A stretch of DNA of 64,000 bases, taken from NCBI RefSeq assembly GCF_905220565.1, contig NC_059414.1, positions 8,306,001-8,370,000 of the forward strand, given 5' to 3'. The position numbers were made by a program, and so were the translations under genes. Below the pieces are notes generated by a model. It searched no databases. It was not told where the DNA came from and was given only the letters and a program-made list of their open reading frames with translations. Position 1 is the stretch's first letter. Each line of letters opens with the position of its first letter. Shown piece after piece: positions 23,483 to 35,092 of this stretch. The DNA comes from Melitaea cinxia. Its lineage: Eukaryota > Arthropoda > Insecta > Lepidoptera > Nymphalidae.

Positions 23483-23671
23483 TTGTTTAGATTTTATCCA
23501 TTTGGCGGGGTAGTAACATATGGTGAAAAACAGGTATCAGGATACTTCATTATAATTGCATTCTCAACCACACCGATCATTCTCCTTCTTATCTTTTCTA
23601 TCCTACATGACATTGGCGAAATCGACAGTGCTTCCCTGGGGCGAATGAAATACTTTAAACCTAAGAATTAG
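23483..23671 (+). CDS. Candidate hydrophobic terminal exon, function unknown
   Basis: A frame opens directly after a good acceptor (GGTTTTGTTTAG at about 23480-23491) and runs to TAG at 23669. Only this frame is open, and its codon use is coding-like. It reads FYPFGGVVTYGEKQVSGY, then a ~20-residue hydrophobic segment (FIIIAFSTTPIILLLIFSIL) that could span a membrane, then a polar end (HDIGEIDSASLGRMKYF). The frame expects an upstream exon ending two bases into a codon; none was identified. It could be the last exon of a small membrane protein or a chance frame. No homologue comes to mind. Confidence 0.3.
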   Translation: MFRFYPFGGVVTYGEKQVSGYFIIIAFSTTPIILLLIFSILHDIGEIDSASLGRMKYFKPKN

Positions 23672-23721
23672 TTAATTACTTTATAACAAAATCTAATTAT
23701 CAATTAATCTTTAAAAGCACT

Positions 23722-23965
23722 TTTTAACAAACTTAAAAAAGGAGGAGGTTCTCAATTTGACTGTATTTTTTTAAGTGTGTTACGTCAGAACTTTTTTTGG
23801 GTAGACCGATTTCTTTCTTTAGTCGAGAGGTGGTGCTTGTAATGTAGTTCCATTTAAATTTAATCGAGATCTGATAAATATTTTTCGAGGTATAATGCGC
23901 ATTTAACTGACTATTTTTTCGTCAACCTACCCAAGTACATTGTATTACTTGTCGATGTAATATTG
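23722..23965 (+). repeat. Element C, internally deleted copy (f)
   Basis: It has TTTTTAACAAACTTAAAAAAG, GGAGGAGGTTCTCAATT, AATCGAGATCTGATAAATAT, TCGTCAACCTAC and GTCGATGTAATATTGAAG. It has the first and last parts only and lacks the GCGAGCAAAC end. Confidence 0.8.
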
Positions 23966-24394
23966 AAGGGTATATTTTCATTATTGTTGTCGTTTAGCAA
24001 TAGTATATTATTAAATATGAAAATTTTGATGTGAAGAATTACTAAGAAAAGCAAAAACTTCTATTATAAAAACTGTCCAAGCACAGTTCAATTACAATTA
24101 TGTAAGTTTTAGTTATATGTACAGCAAGAAAGCCAGCGCTACCAAGCCTACACATTTTCTTTGTGTTTAAACATACTCGTATAGTCCTCTACAGAAATAT
24201 AATTAGGGTCTTAAAGATTTTTTATCATAACTTTAAATTAGTATAATGGCATTTGTAAACTCGTTTGTGGGATTTTATTACATACCCAAATTACTAGGAG
24301 GGAAATATTTAATTTTCTAAGTGGGGAACATTGAGCTACAATTTTGTCATTACTTATCGTGTTAATATAATAAATATATTACCTATATCCTGGC

Positions 24395-24476
24395 CCTTCT
24401 GCTACACAGAGAGAGAGGCCTATGCCCAGCGGTGGGATGCTACAGATTAAATCGTATCGTATCGTATCGTATAAGC
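24395..24476 (+). repeat. SINE/LINE tail fragment with (ATCGT)n
   Basis: It has CCCTTCTGCTACACAGAGAG and AGGCCTATGCCCAGCGGTGG, followed by about four ATCGT units. This is the same tail that ends the SINEs at 2027 and 54023. Confidence 0.6.
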
Positions 24477-24542
24477 ATATAAAATATGTCCTTCTAAATA
24501 AATAAAATAATCAAACAATTTTTCTAATCATACGACTATAAA

Positions 24543-24780
24543 ACGGCGCGTTGGCGCAACGGTCACAGCACTGGTTTGTAGCTGTTGCGGATTCGATCCC
24601 CGAACATGACAAACGTTTGTATTGGCCATACACATGTTTGCCATGGTCTGTGTGTTTGTGCAGTCCTTGTGGGTCTCCTCATCGTGCGTCGGAAAGCACG
24701 TTAAGCCGTCGCGTCGATCTCGGTTGTTATCAAGTTCACCTGATAGCAATTGTTACTCATAGTGGGATATTACAGGCTGA
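24543..24780 (+). repeat. tRNA-derived SINE, first group, complete
   Basis: The head CGGCGCGTTGGCGCAACGG (A-box region) and B-box GGATTCGATCCCC are well preserved. The body has TTTGTATTGGCCATACACAT, GTGGGTCTCCTCATCGTG, GAAAGCACGTTAAGCCGTCG and CTGATAGCAATTGTTACTC. The tail is AGTGGGATATTACAGGCTGA. A 149-aa open frame through it is not a gene. Confidence 0.75.
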
Positions 24781-25249
24781 AGGGTATAGTCATATGTCGT
24801 ATTTACCATCGCCATCAAATTTTTTGCTAGGTACTTTAAAAAAGAAAGACTTTTTGAAAAATATACAAATTGAAAGTATTATAAAGTTAAATATTATTAA
24901 TAATATTTATTTTTCTATAAGCACAATATCTGACGACAATCATATAATGATCTATTCACACGAGTCTGAAGTTCGTGACATGATAGTGACGCATCTGTAA
25001 AAGTGAATGCCTCGACTGAGCATGACATCAAATTTCTTGTATATTCTTAACGCTATCTCACTACAGATGTTATTGATTGATACTATCATACATGGAGTTA
25101 ACAATTTAATTTTTTTTTGGATTTATACTTTCTTATAATGAGAAAGCATAGACTCAAAGTAGTCACGGAGTTTGTTACAATATAAATTAACCGAGATAGA
25201 CTTGAAATATGAGGTTATTGTATTATGTTATTGTTTACGCTACATACAT

Positions 25250-25602
25250 TTCATCATTACAGCCTATACAGTCCACTGCTGGACATAGGCCTCCACAAGT
25301 TTACGCCAAAAATAACGTGAACTCATGTGTTTTGGCCATAGTCACCACGCTGGGCAGGCGGGTTGGTAACCGCAGAGCTGGCTTTGTCGCACCGAAGACG
25401 CTGCTGCCCGTCTTCTGCCTGTGTATTTCAAAGCCAGCAGTTGGCTAGTTATCCCGCCACCGGTCGGCTTTTTAAATTCCAAGGTGGTAGCGGAACTGTG
25501 TTATCCCTAAGTCGCCTCTTACGACACCCACGGGAAGAGAGGGGGTGGCTATATTCTTTAGTACCGTAGCCACACAGTAGTACCGTAGCCATACAGTGCA
25601 CA
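25250..25602 (-). mobile_element. Short RTE-derived element (E5) with TSD
   Basis: Perfect 11-bp repeats GCTACATACAT lie at 25239-25249 and 25603-25613. It is full length in reverse orientation. Its 5' end carries a small tandem duplication of about 19 bp (AGTACCGTAGCCAYACAGT twice at about 25559-25597). Confidence 0.85.
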
Positions 25603-26083
25603 GCTACATACATGTATAAACATTATATTACATTTATGAGTGATTGTATATGTCCTACACTTTCTGTTAATTTCCTAAGTTTTGGAAAATGCCTTTTCTC
25701 CAGCGAAGAAGAAAGCTTAATCTGGAACGATTCTCAACTGGAAAATGTACATAGTTTATAATGCTTCTACCGTTACATTGTTTGGCGAATAAGTTACTAG
25801 GTATTATTAAAATTATACAGTATATTTGAAATATGGCTAGACTTATCTCTTAAGTTTTATTTGACAATTTTCTATGAATAATATATACCATGAGTGTATG
25901 CAAATTAAAAACAAAAATTGAGCGAAAATGCGCAAATTAAAGCAAAGTTTTCATCTGCTTTAAAACATGTAAATCCATTTATTATACACATTATTCAAAT
26001 TTATCAAAATTTAAATATAAAATATATATTAATAGCTTAATACCTAATACCTTACGAACCAAATTTATACTTTCATTTACCTA

Positions 26084-26347
26084 TTGTTTCTATGTCATTT
26101 GTGTTCTTATGGAAATAGATATTTTGAATACGTTAAACGCAGGGATTATCATTGGTGGACTGTGAAGTATTTGCTGACATGGCAGTGTGTACCAACCGCA
26201 ATTTTTTATGTCCTAAGAAACTCACGCAACTTTGAAAGTGTTGTACTTTCCAAAAACTTTTTCTTTATAATATTTTTCTATAGCAAGAAATTTTGTCGAA
26301 TTAAAAAATTAAAGTATGTTATATTGAAAGTAGTGTGTACTAAGTAA
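26084..26347 (+). other. Coding-like segment, uncertain
   Basis: Inside an 87-codon frame, about 26111-26245 has a coding-like composition. It is rich in W, Y, R and H (RYFEYVKRRDYHWWTVKYLL, then TWQCVPTAIFYVLRNSRNF), which is uncommon for random A+T-rich frames. The remainder is low-complexity F/I/K. There is an AG just before RYFEY, but no matching donor or partner exon was found. It may be an exon of a membrane protein, or chance. Confidence 0.2.
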
Positions 26348-26644
26348 AATTTGACTTTAATAAATCTTCATTTTTTTTTCGCCTATGCATTTTTTCATAG
26401 TAAACCTACCTTACATTCACACACAGTAATAGGTCGTCCGGCTCGCTGCAACGAGCACGTGTAGATACTATTAGTGTCAGGGACCGTCGCCTACCATATC
26501 ATCGAGTCGCCAGTACACCTACCGTGATTCACCTGTCTGTTCTATAAACATTTATTAATACAATTCAATTGGGCACGTGTTTATTAACGATTGAGACTGA
26601 TTGTGATAAAATTAGGCGTATCAAACGTCACTAAGACGATGATT

Positions 26645-26950
26645 TTATGCAGTGGTATTACTAGAAATCTGTATAAGAGTAGAACAGTGGATTAGGGTTC
26701 GGTATTTCATCATACGAGACTTAGCGCGACTAGGATTTAGGAGGTACTTCCCCCGTTGGACTGCTTTAGATTTTGAGCATGATATTTCCTGCTGTGCTTT
26801 ATTCAGTGACGTCAGCATCTGCAATGTCGGCGAAATATCGAGATTTTCAAAATGACGATCTCTCTTTATAGAAGAAATGGTATTTGTTAAAGGGTCTTTT
26901 ATGTTGGTTGTAGAAAGTTCGTTCGTTCGTCGTCGTAGTACTGCATTCAA
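26645..26950 (-). CDS. Candidate small gene or terminal exon, product unknown
   Basis: A 101-residue frame begins MNAVLRRRTNELSTTNIKD and ends LIQISSNTTA. It is basic and hydrophilic, without the I/N/K/F bias of random frames here. AATAAA lies on minus at 26585-26580, about 60 nt after the stop. An acceptor-like TTTTGAATGCAG precedes codon 4, so this could be a terminal exon rather than a single-exon gene. No domain was recognised. The plus-strand frame over 26652-26855 is its shadow. Confidence 0.33.
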   Translation of the reverse strand: MNAVLRRRTNELSTTNIKDPLTNTISSIKRDRHFENLDISPTLQMLTSLNKAQQEISCSKSKAVQRGKYLLNPSRAKSRMMKYRTLIHCSTLIQISSNTTA

Positions 26951-29900
26951 AATGTACCTATATTCATAAATTTGAATTGAAGTATTTAAACGAACTAGTG
27001 GTCGCCCAGTGGTCGAAATTCGACAATAATTAATTTAAATTATAAGTTTGAACACTAAACAAAAGAGTATATATGTGTGTGTGTCAAATACACGGTAGTG
27101 TGTGTAATTTTTTTTAAATTAATAAAATATATTTTTATGCATACTTAATTTAAAAAAAATGCAATCTGCAATCCTTCGCTATATAAACTACAAGTGTGCG
27201 AAATTTCATACTCCTCCGCCCGCGCAATTTTCGTAAAAAGGGGTACAAAGTTTTTGCTTCAAGTATTATAATATATAGTATAATGTTTAAAAAACGAATA
27301 CACTAGGACGATTAACGTCCATGTTAGCAGTTTTTAGAAATACCGACGAAGAGATTCGAATAAAAAATAAATATATTTTTTAAATTATGATTGTGTTGTT
27401 TAATAAATGTGTGTTTAACTAAAATTATTGTTTAAAGGGTTTAAAATTTTCCAATCCTTAATTTATTTATGGACTTTTATACACAGTCAGTTTCTATATA
27501 AAAATAACTGAGATTTAAGAATCTGAATCTAATTATAAAATTAACTTTATTGACAATGTTTGAACTGTTTCTCAAAGTCCCGCTCCAAAAATATCTCATC
27601 TGAAAGCTGGGAATTTTTATATTTGTAATTACGAATTTAAATACGAGAATGTTACTTCCGTGTTGAAAATTAGCCTAAAACCTACACCTTAAATAAACAG
27701 AGTTATATTTAGAACAGATCTAAATAAAATATATTAAGTCATTGGTTAAGTATATAATCGCCTACGCTCCAGTTTTTACATTCTGAGATAAAGAAACAAA
27801 ATAAGCAATATGAAATTTTATGGAGAAAAAATGTTACATAATGTTATGTTAGTGTTTGTCTTCGTTAGATTGAATTATATATATATTTTAGCAAATTCTA
27901 TCTGAGATAATTTTCAATAGTAAAAAAAGGAGTATGAGAAGATAAATATGATACAGTACTAAATTAAAGCTATTCATTGAAAATTGAATGCATATAGTAA
28001 CATTAACTAATACATAAAATGGAAATTTGAACAATCTTTTCTGTTTGTTTCGAGGTGCAAAAGAAAAAAATTAGATCATTGGATCCTGATTCTTGAAATA
28101 AAAGACTACTATTGATAAGTGTCATAAAAAATAAGTTACAACTGGTGATGTAACGGTAAATGTAACTACAAAAAAAAATGGCGTGAGGAGTCTGTGGACG
28201 AAGTTCCTTTCGCATTTTAGTAAGCGTTTGCTGTACAGACATAATTTAAATTGTAAAATATCAAGTTAAAAGAGTTGAATTGAAAATTTTCTGATACAAA
28301 TATACTTCTATATACTGAGAAGCTTCACTCCAATGTTTCATTCCAAAATCTCTAGTGATACATATTATATTTTTACCAGGTGATAAAATACTGGCAGTAC
28401 TTGAATAAATCGCAGTACTTGTTCGTATATATATTCATTATATGTATTCTACATCCTCGGTAATCCCAAAAATATACACGCTAGTTTCATAAGCCGATGT
28501 AATTTAACAATATTAGGTATATTGTGATGTATGTCGAGGTTGTCTGGTTGTGAGATCACGCGCTAGTGTCCACACGTGACTAACAAAACGATACATGTTA
28601 TCCGCTCTATAAATTTATTCTTTTGATGTTTCTTAGTTTTGATAAATACATAAAAGTATATAGTAAATAATAGTAAGTTTACCTCACTTTTTTTACTATA
28701 AACCATTATACTGCCGTGCTTAGGTAAAAGGCTTACTGTTTTATTTTCAATTTATTACCATAATATTTATTTTATGATTACAATTATATGTCATTAAAAC
28801 AATTTTATTAAATCTATAATTTTATTATCGTATATTATTCACACACATCCCAAATTTAGAACTCAATCAATCTCTCTTTCAACTCAACTCAATTTCTATT
28901 TTTAACTTTACTACCTTTTATCTAAGAGCGGCGGTATAGGTTCTGTCTTCGTCTAAACTCTAGATTGTTCTTTCTTTTACTCTGATTGGATTGTCTTTGG
29001 AAGACTGTAAACTTTTTCCTAATTTTAATACTACTTACCTTAATAACCGCGTAGAATTTTTTAAATAATTATTTCAATTTAAAGACCAGAAAGATGGGAA
29101 CATTATAAGTAATATTTAAACAAATATTAATAAATTGAAATAAGCGATAAATTATATTTATTGATGTAACTCGAGTTGATTGAGATTGTTATTATATAGA
29201 GCTTATTAATGTGAATATTCAAAATAAATTCACTAAAATTAATGTCACGCACGTGGCGTTTTCGATTATAGATATTTGTTGTTATTGACTAAGACACGTG
29301 AGTTTGTTACTTATTATTTATAAAGGTACTAATGTAATGAGTGTAGAATTGAAAAGAAAATTAGTAATATTGGTAAGTATAATAACTGTAGTATTGACGT
29401 CAATAGTATTCTAATGTATGTATACAATTTTAACAACGATTAAATTAAGTTAAATACAATATTTGATTCTCAAATTGTAGTGTTTGATCAAAGCAGGTTT
29501 TTTTTTAACCGTAACTATAATCAAAATTTCGGTCGGCCTGATCTCAGCTTTCGATCGAACTTACCGAAACTTAGCAAATTAATTTATTTGTTGATATAAA
29601 AACTTATAGGTTATTACACACACTATATGAACACTAATAGGTTGATAGTAACATGTGTACTGCGTATATATATCGAGAATAATAAAATATTTAGGTACTT
29701 ATTATTTTTTTAACTTAGAATTACAACCTGTTAATCTTACAACTTCGGTTGTGTTGCTTAATCTTATTTTTTATTTATTTAATTAATTAAATTAACAAAA
29801 ATATAGACAAATAGTTTTACGAGTAGGTAAAGAGCTTAAGGTTAAACAAGTCGCTCGTCTTTCCATACAAACGTATAACAGTAACTACTACAATGTTCGA

Positions 29901-30233
29901 CGTTGACCATTCAAAATTAAGGATAATATCAATTGATCTCGTCATTATCTATGTATGTATGTACTCAAAACCGTAAAAAAAGTGTACATTTAAAAAATAC
30001 AAGCTTCTAAACTTTCGTATTTCAACACTGATTTTAGCCCAACTTTGGGCGAAAATAAATAGTATACGGAGAAAGAAAACTCTAAAATAAAGCCCATACC
30101 GATATAGTTTAGTTATTCAAAAGCGGAAATAAATTTATTTCGAAAAGATACATTTAGTAGTTTTTCTATAATAACCGTTATGCTAAAAGTCTATTCACAT
30201 TTTTTTACGCGGTCGTTTTAGTTATGAATCTAT
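26951..30233. other. Long non-coding stretch
   Basis: A+T-rich, with no recognised coding block or repeat family. It contains E-boxes at 28573-28578 (within AGTCACGTG on minus), 29250-29255 and about 29288. Confidence 0.4.
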
Positions 30234-30247
30234 GTGCCTTTCAACCT

Positions 30248-30303
30248 ACGCGCGGGGAGTGGGAGGGAAGGCAAGCGCCGCGCCATCCGCGCGCGCGGCT
30301 TTA
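30248..30303. promoter_or_regulatory. Isolated CpG-rich block
   Basis: About 55 bp of very high G+C (CGCGCGGGGAGTGGGAGGG, then GGCAAGCGCCGCGCCATCC and CGCGCGCGCGGC) stands in A+T-rich DNA. The G-rich part resembles GC-box or Sp-type sites. There is no gene start nearby that I can support, so a promoter role is only possible. Confidence 0.25.
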
Positions 30304-30470
30304 CATTATTATTAAACAATGTCTTGTTCTGCTGCCTGTCTTATTATTACTTTGAATTCCCATTTTGGGTGAAACATACGTTGCGTTTGAATTTTGACTT
30401 TGTCTCGCTAATCGCTATTATTAGTACAGTGAAGGGAAGTGACTTGTATATTGTTTCTCTATAAAACAAT

Positions 30471-30600
30471 CAATAATAATAATAATTATTATTATTATTA
30501 TAATAAATTCTTTATTTGACCAAATACTGTACAATTTTATAATCCACCAAACTGCGTGACAGATTATCGGCAGAATTAATGCTTGTCAATCATTGATCTA
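30471..30600 (-). repeat. Inverted TAA microsatellite and probable retroelement 3' end
   Basis: (AAT)n runs directly into (ATT)n at about 30471-30505. Next to it, in reverse orientation, is CAAATAAAGAATTTATTATA, an AATAAA signal followed by a TAA tract. This resembles the 3' ends seen at 42487. Confidence 0.45.
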
Positions 30601-30602
30601 TA

Positions 30603-31208
30603 GTTTTTAACCGACTTCCAAAAAAGGAGGAGGTTCTCAATTCGACTGTATTTTTTTTATGTATTTTACATCAGAACTTTTGACCGGGTGGACCGATTTC
30701 GACAATTTTTTTTTAATCGAAAGGTGGTGTGTGTCAATTGGTCCCATTTAAATTTATTTGAGATCTAACAACTACTTTTCGAGTTATATCTAATAATGCG
30801 TTTTTACTTGATGCTTTTTTCGTCGACCTACGTTGTATTATACCGCATAACTTTCTACTGAATGTACCGATTTTGATAATTCTTTTTTTGTTGGAAAGGG
30901 AATATCCTTAGTTTGGTACCATGGTAAGGAAACCAGGATCTGATGATGGGATCCCAGAGAAACCGAGGGAAAATCTCAAAAATCCGCATAACTTTTTACT
31001 GGGTGTACCGATTTTGATAATTTTTAATTTAATCGAAAGCTGATGTTTATCATGTGGTCACATATAAATTTTATCGAGATCTGATAACTACTTTTTGAGT
31101 AATCTTTGATAACGCGTAGTTACTTGACTATTTTTTCGTCGATCTACGTTGTATTACTACGATGTAATTGAAGTCGGTTTTTTTTTCGTTTGCGAGCAAA
31201 CACAATTA
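30603..31208 (+). repeat. Element C, full-length copy (g)
   Basis: It starts TTTTTAACCGACTTCC and contains three modules, each opening AACTTTYTACYGGRTG-ACCGATTT. It ends GAAGTCGG-(T)n-CGTTTGCGAGCAAACACAATTA. The start AACCGACTTC and the end GAAGTCGGTT are inverted repeats, and GTTTGC-GA-GCAAAC forms a terminal hairpin. Confidence 0.9.
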
Positions 31209-31943
31209 TTTACATATCAATGTTGTCAATAAGTACCTTTTCTAGTCGTTTACTAAGTTCTTAGTAACCTGCCAGCAACATTTTACACAATAACTAAATA
31301 AGTTTAAAAGACTCGCAAATTTTTATGAATTCTGTGAACATAGCCTCGAATGCGAATCTGATATAGGTAGGTATACGCTGACAATTGGTGGTCCTTGCTA
31401 AACCGTTCACAATATTTTTTTGACAAGAAATAGGCAACAGTCGCGTCGTTGTCGTGTCTCGCGGCAGTCGGTACATCAAAGGTAGACAGACGTATTTACG
31501 TAAACATGAATGCTCTTATTCATTGCAGCGGTTGTTCGTGTTAGCGCAAAATTTATAAGTAGTGTGAAAAATATTTTGTGTTTTTTATTATTATTGCGTT
31601 TTACAAGGAAATAAACTAGAAAGTAATCTGAAGTTAATTATTCTAAAAACTATATTTATTAGTTATACTATTTACCTAAATGATATCTTTGGGGCACTTG
31701 GGAGCAAGAGATTTAGGGTTTTATATAAATCATCGCTTTCCCTAATACTACGAAAAAAAAAACAATTTAATCGAAAATTTGTTTTTATCGTGATTTATAG
31801 AAAATAGTTTACAATTGCAGTAAATTCCCTTTCCCTTTAGTTGTACCTAATTTGTAACCCTTGTAGAATCCTGTAGACAATGCGTACCTACCACAGCGTA
31901 CCTATGTAGCTTTAATTTATTTACTAGCTACTTACATCTGACA
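31209..31943. other. Non-coding stretch
   Basis: A patch near 31430-31550 is G+C-richer (GTCGCGTCGTTGTCGTGTCT) with a short minus-strand frame and no recognisable product. Nothing else is identifiable. Confidence 0.4.
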
Positions 31944-32240
31944 ACCTCCGTAGCGCGGTGGCTAAGTCGCCAGCTGAGGGACTCGTGAAGCCACAGGTTC
32001 GATCCCGCACGGCGCAACAAAAAAAATTTAGGCTAAAAACTTTAGATTATGGACCGTCGATTTATGGGGATTTGTGAGCATAATCTAAAGTTTAACCAGT
32101 ATGTATATTCCGAGTCTAGGTGTGTATGTATTTATGTATGAATATTCTAGGATCACCCCTAGTTCACTAGGTACATGGTAACATAACACAAGCCTTTGCT
32201 TTTAGTTAGTGTGATTGTTTGGGGAGGTTATTCTTTATTT
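31944..32240 (+). repeat. tRNA-derived SINE, third group
   Basis: The head CCTCCGTAGCGCGGTGGCTA (A-box region) and B-box GGTTCGATCCC at about 31998 are clear. An A-run and a body with GATTATGGACCGTCGATTTA and AGTCTAGGTGTGTATG follow. The end has ACATGGTAACATAACACAAG. A minus-strand relative is at 34376. Confidence 0.7.
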
Positions 32241-32613
32241 TAGTATAGTTAGTAGTCTCACTACTTCCGAAAATTTTGACACTTTGAGACTAAATGAAGC
32301 ACAGGAATATCTTCATAATATTATACTATACTTGGTACAAGTATAGCATAATATCAGTAGTTCGGCTGGAACTGAAATCTCGAAATCTACCTATCAGATC
32401 TGACAAATACAATACCTACAATACAATTAATCTTTATTGCAAACTAAGTAAAACAGATAATACACAGGACAGGATAAGACCAATAAAGATAAATAATACT
32501 AATACAGATTACGTTGTACAAAAATGATTTCCTTTGTTTTTTCCTACTCCTCAAATCCTATAAATCAACTTCAACTATCACCAATTAGTAGGTAAGTAAT
32601 ATTTTATACATTA

Positions 32614-33306
32614 CTAGCCCGCCCCGGCTTCGCACGGGTGCAATGCTGATACTAAATGTACTACAGAATGTCTTTGCTATTGTTTTTATTATTACTTATT
32701 TAGGAACGCGCCGCCGGCTGTCCGGCCGTAGTACCGCCGCAACCGTTATGTCCTTGCAATTTAAATTTGTAATATCTTCGAAAATATTCATTTAAATTAC
32801 ATGCTGTAAAGAGCTATATTGATCTATATTAAATGCACAGTGTATTGAAGATACTTAATGGGACAAGAATTAATGCTGTATTGCTTAAAATAGCTTCGTA
32901 AATAAGACATTATTTCTCGTAAAAAGTAAAGGATAAAAAATGGTTTATTGTGGGTTATCCCTAAGAGCTATACATATACCATCGCGGACTTTTTTGTAGA
33001 TCTTTTTAAGATCTACAATACTGTAGTACAATATTTTGATCCATCTCGTAGGGTTCTTCAGCCAGCGCGAGCGTTTGCAATGTAAGCGCAAAAAAATGTG
33101 TTTATTAACGACATAACATTAGAAACCTCTAAAATTATCAGTGTATCTCTACTATATTATGCATGTATTATACATATAAACCATCCTCTTGAACCATCCT
33201 ATGTAGTAAAATCGCATCAAAATCCGTTGCGTAGTTTTAAAGATCTAAGTATACATAGGGACAAACAGAGAGCGCGAAGCGACTTTGTTGTATACTGTGA
33301 AAGTGA
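32614..33306 (-). mobile_element. Non-autonomous Helitron, near complete
   Basis: On minus it ends CGTGCGAAGCCGGGGCGGGCTAG followed by T (CTAG at 32617-32614), a classic lepidopteran Helitron 3' end with a G+C-rich hairpin. The other end, near 33306, reads TCACTTTCACAGTATAC followed by AAAGTCGCTTCGCGCTC, as in known 5' ends beginning TC. There is no Rep/helicase coding. The 82-aa frames at its left end are accidental. Confidence 0.7.
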
Positions 33307-33364
33307 TAGCTCATATCTCAAAAATATCTTGAAAAGAAATAGGTAAGTAAGTAATCTAAATAAT

Positions 33365-33972
33365 TGTGTTTGCTCGCAAACGAAAAAAAAACCGACTTCA
33401 ATTACATCGACGAGTAATACAACGTAGATCGACGAAAAAATAGTCAAGTAACTACGCGTTATCAAAGATTACTCAAAAAGTAGTTATCAGATCTCGATAA
33501 AATTTATATGTGACCACATGATAAACATCAGCTTTCGATTAAATCAAAAATTATCAAAATCGGTATACCCAGTAAAAAGTTATTGCGGATTTTCGAGAGT
33601 TTCCCTCGATATCTCTGGGATCCCATCATCAGATCCTGGTTTCCTTATCATGATACCAAAATAGGGATATCTCCTTTCCAACAAAAAAAGAATTATCACA
33701 ATCGGTACATCTAGTAGAAAGTTATGCGGTATAATACAACGTAGGTCGACGAAAAAAGCGTCAAGTAAAAACGCATTATTAGATATAACTCGAAAAGTAG
33801 TTGTTAGATCTCAAATAAATTTAAATGGGACCAATTGGCACACACCACCTTTCGATTAAAACATAATTTGTCAAAATCGGTCCACCCGGTCAAAAGTTCT
33901 GATGTAACATACATAAAAAAAAAAATACAGTCGAATTGAGAACCTCCTCCTTTTTGGAAGTCGGTTAAAAAT
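33365..33972 (-). repeat. Element C, full-length copy (h)
   Basis: Reverse orientation from GTGTTTGCTCGCAAACG to TTGGAAGTCGGTTAAAAA, with all three modules present and very similar to copies (c), (g), (j) and (l). It starts about 60 bp after the Helitron. Confidence 0.9.
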
Positions 33973-34375
33973 GAGCCGCGCCGATGCCGACGCGCGCTTT
34001 ATACCTACATATAGGTATCTACCTACCGTTGCGCCCCAAATTATTTATTTTATGTTTTTTATTTTATTGTCATTGGTGTTCAAAAAATAAAATAAAAAAA
34101 AAACATCTAAAGTAAGCAGTCTTGTTATAGGTTACCATGTAGTGATTTAATGCTAATAATGTGACTGGTTGTTTGATGTTTTTTGAGATTGAATTGAGAT
34201 TATTTCAGTAATGTTATTATTAGGTATTGATTATTTATTTCTCTATGATAATACGTACTAATTTATTTCATTTCATTTATTTATATTATGATATCTTTAT
34301 ATAAATAAAAATGAAATGCCAAAATGTATGTACACGCGATTTTTTTTTCACTTATATACTAATAATAATAAAAAA

Positions 34376-34482
34376 TCTACATATTAACTCCCAGATGGAT
34401 CCCAGATGGGATTCCCAGACTCGGAACTCACGAGACTCATAGTGGTGGCGGTTTAGCCACAGCGCTACGGAGGTCGTCAATG
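34376..34482 (-). repeat. SINE head, third group
   Basis: Read on minus, TGACGACCTCCGTAGCGCTG and GTGGCTAAACCGCC match the head of the SINE at 31944. A diverged tail ends CCATCTGGGAGTTAATATG. The B-box is not preserved. Confidence 0.5.
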
Positions 34483-35092
34483 AGATCGTAAACGCATTTG
34501 CTAGCTTGTCACATGCACGCGCGCGATATTTTCTCACTGCTCTTCTCGGAGTCTTTCCCGTTCGCACACTATGTCAGGTGAAATAGCATTCATTTAGGCC
34601 TCGCCTACCAACGAGTTCCCGCCGTCGACTTGTTGACCCTTAACAAAAAACTACAAAGTATGTTATGAATTCATAATAAGAGTCGCTTCGCAGTATTTTT
34701 GACCGAAGTTTAATCGCAGAGTGAGTCACGTGGTTTAATTTTTTTCGTTACTTGGTTATCATCGACATCAAAGTAAATAGCTAATATTGATTGAACATAT
34801 TTATATATGGGCATCGAAAAACGTGACAGCGGTTTTATTCTGAATATTTGTTGAAAATGTAACGTAACGTTTGTGGACTGAGATTAAAACGTGATTTATT
34901 TACTACAGAATTAAAACGTACTGCCTACAAATAATAATAACTTAGTGAACTGAATACATGAATAATAATATATGTATTTTTATTTATATATTTATGATTT
35001 TAGAGATTATTTCAATGTAATATACTGTACTTTAGCTTGTACTGTTTAATGTAGTTTTTTGTACTGAAATAAAATATATTTTTTTAAATATC

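Noticed and set aside
24551..25000. 149-aa open frame on plus
   Set aside because: Its first half is the tRNA-derived SINE (A-box, B-box and shared body) and its second half is A+T-rich low-complexity sequence. Not a gene.
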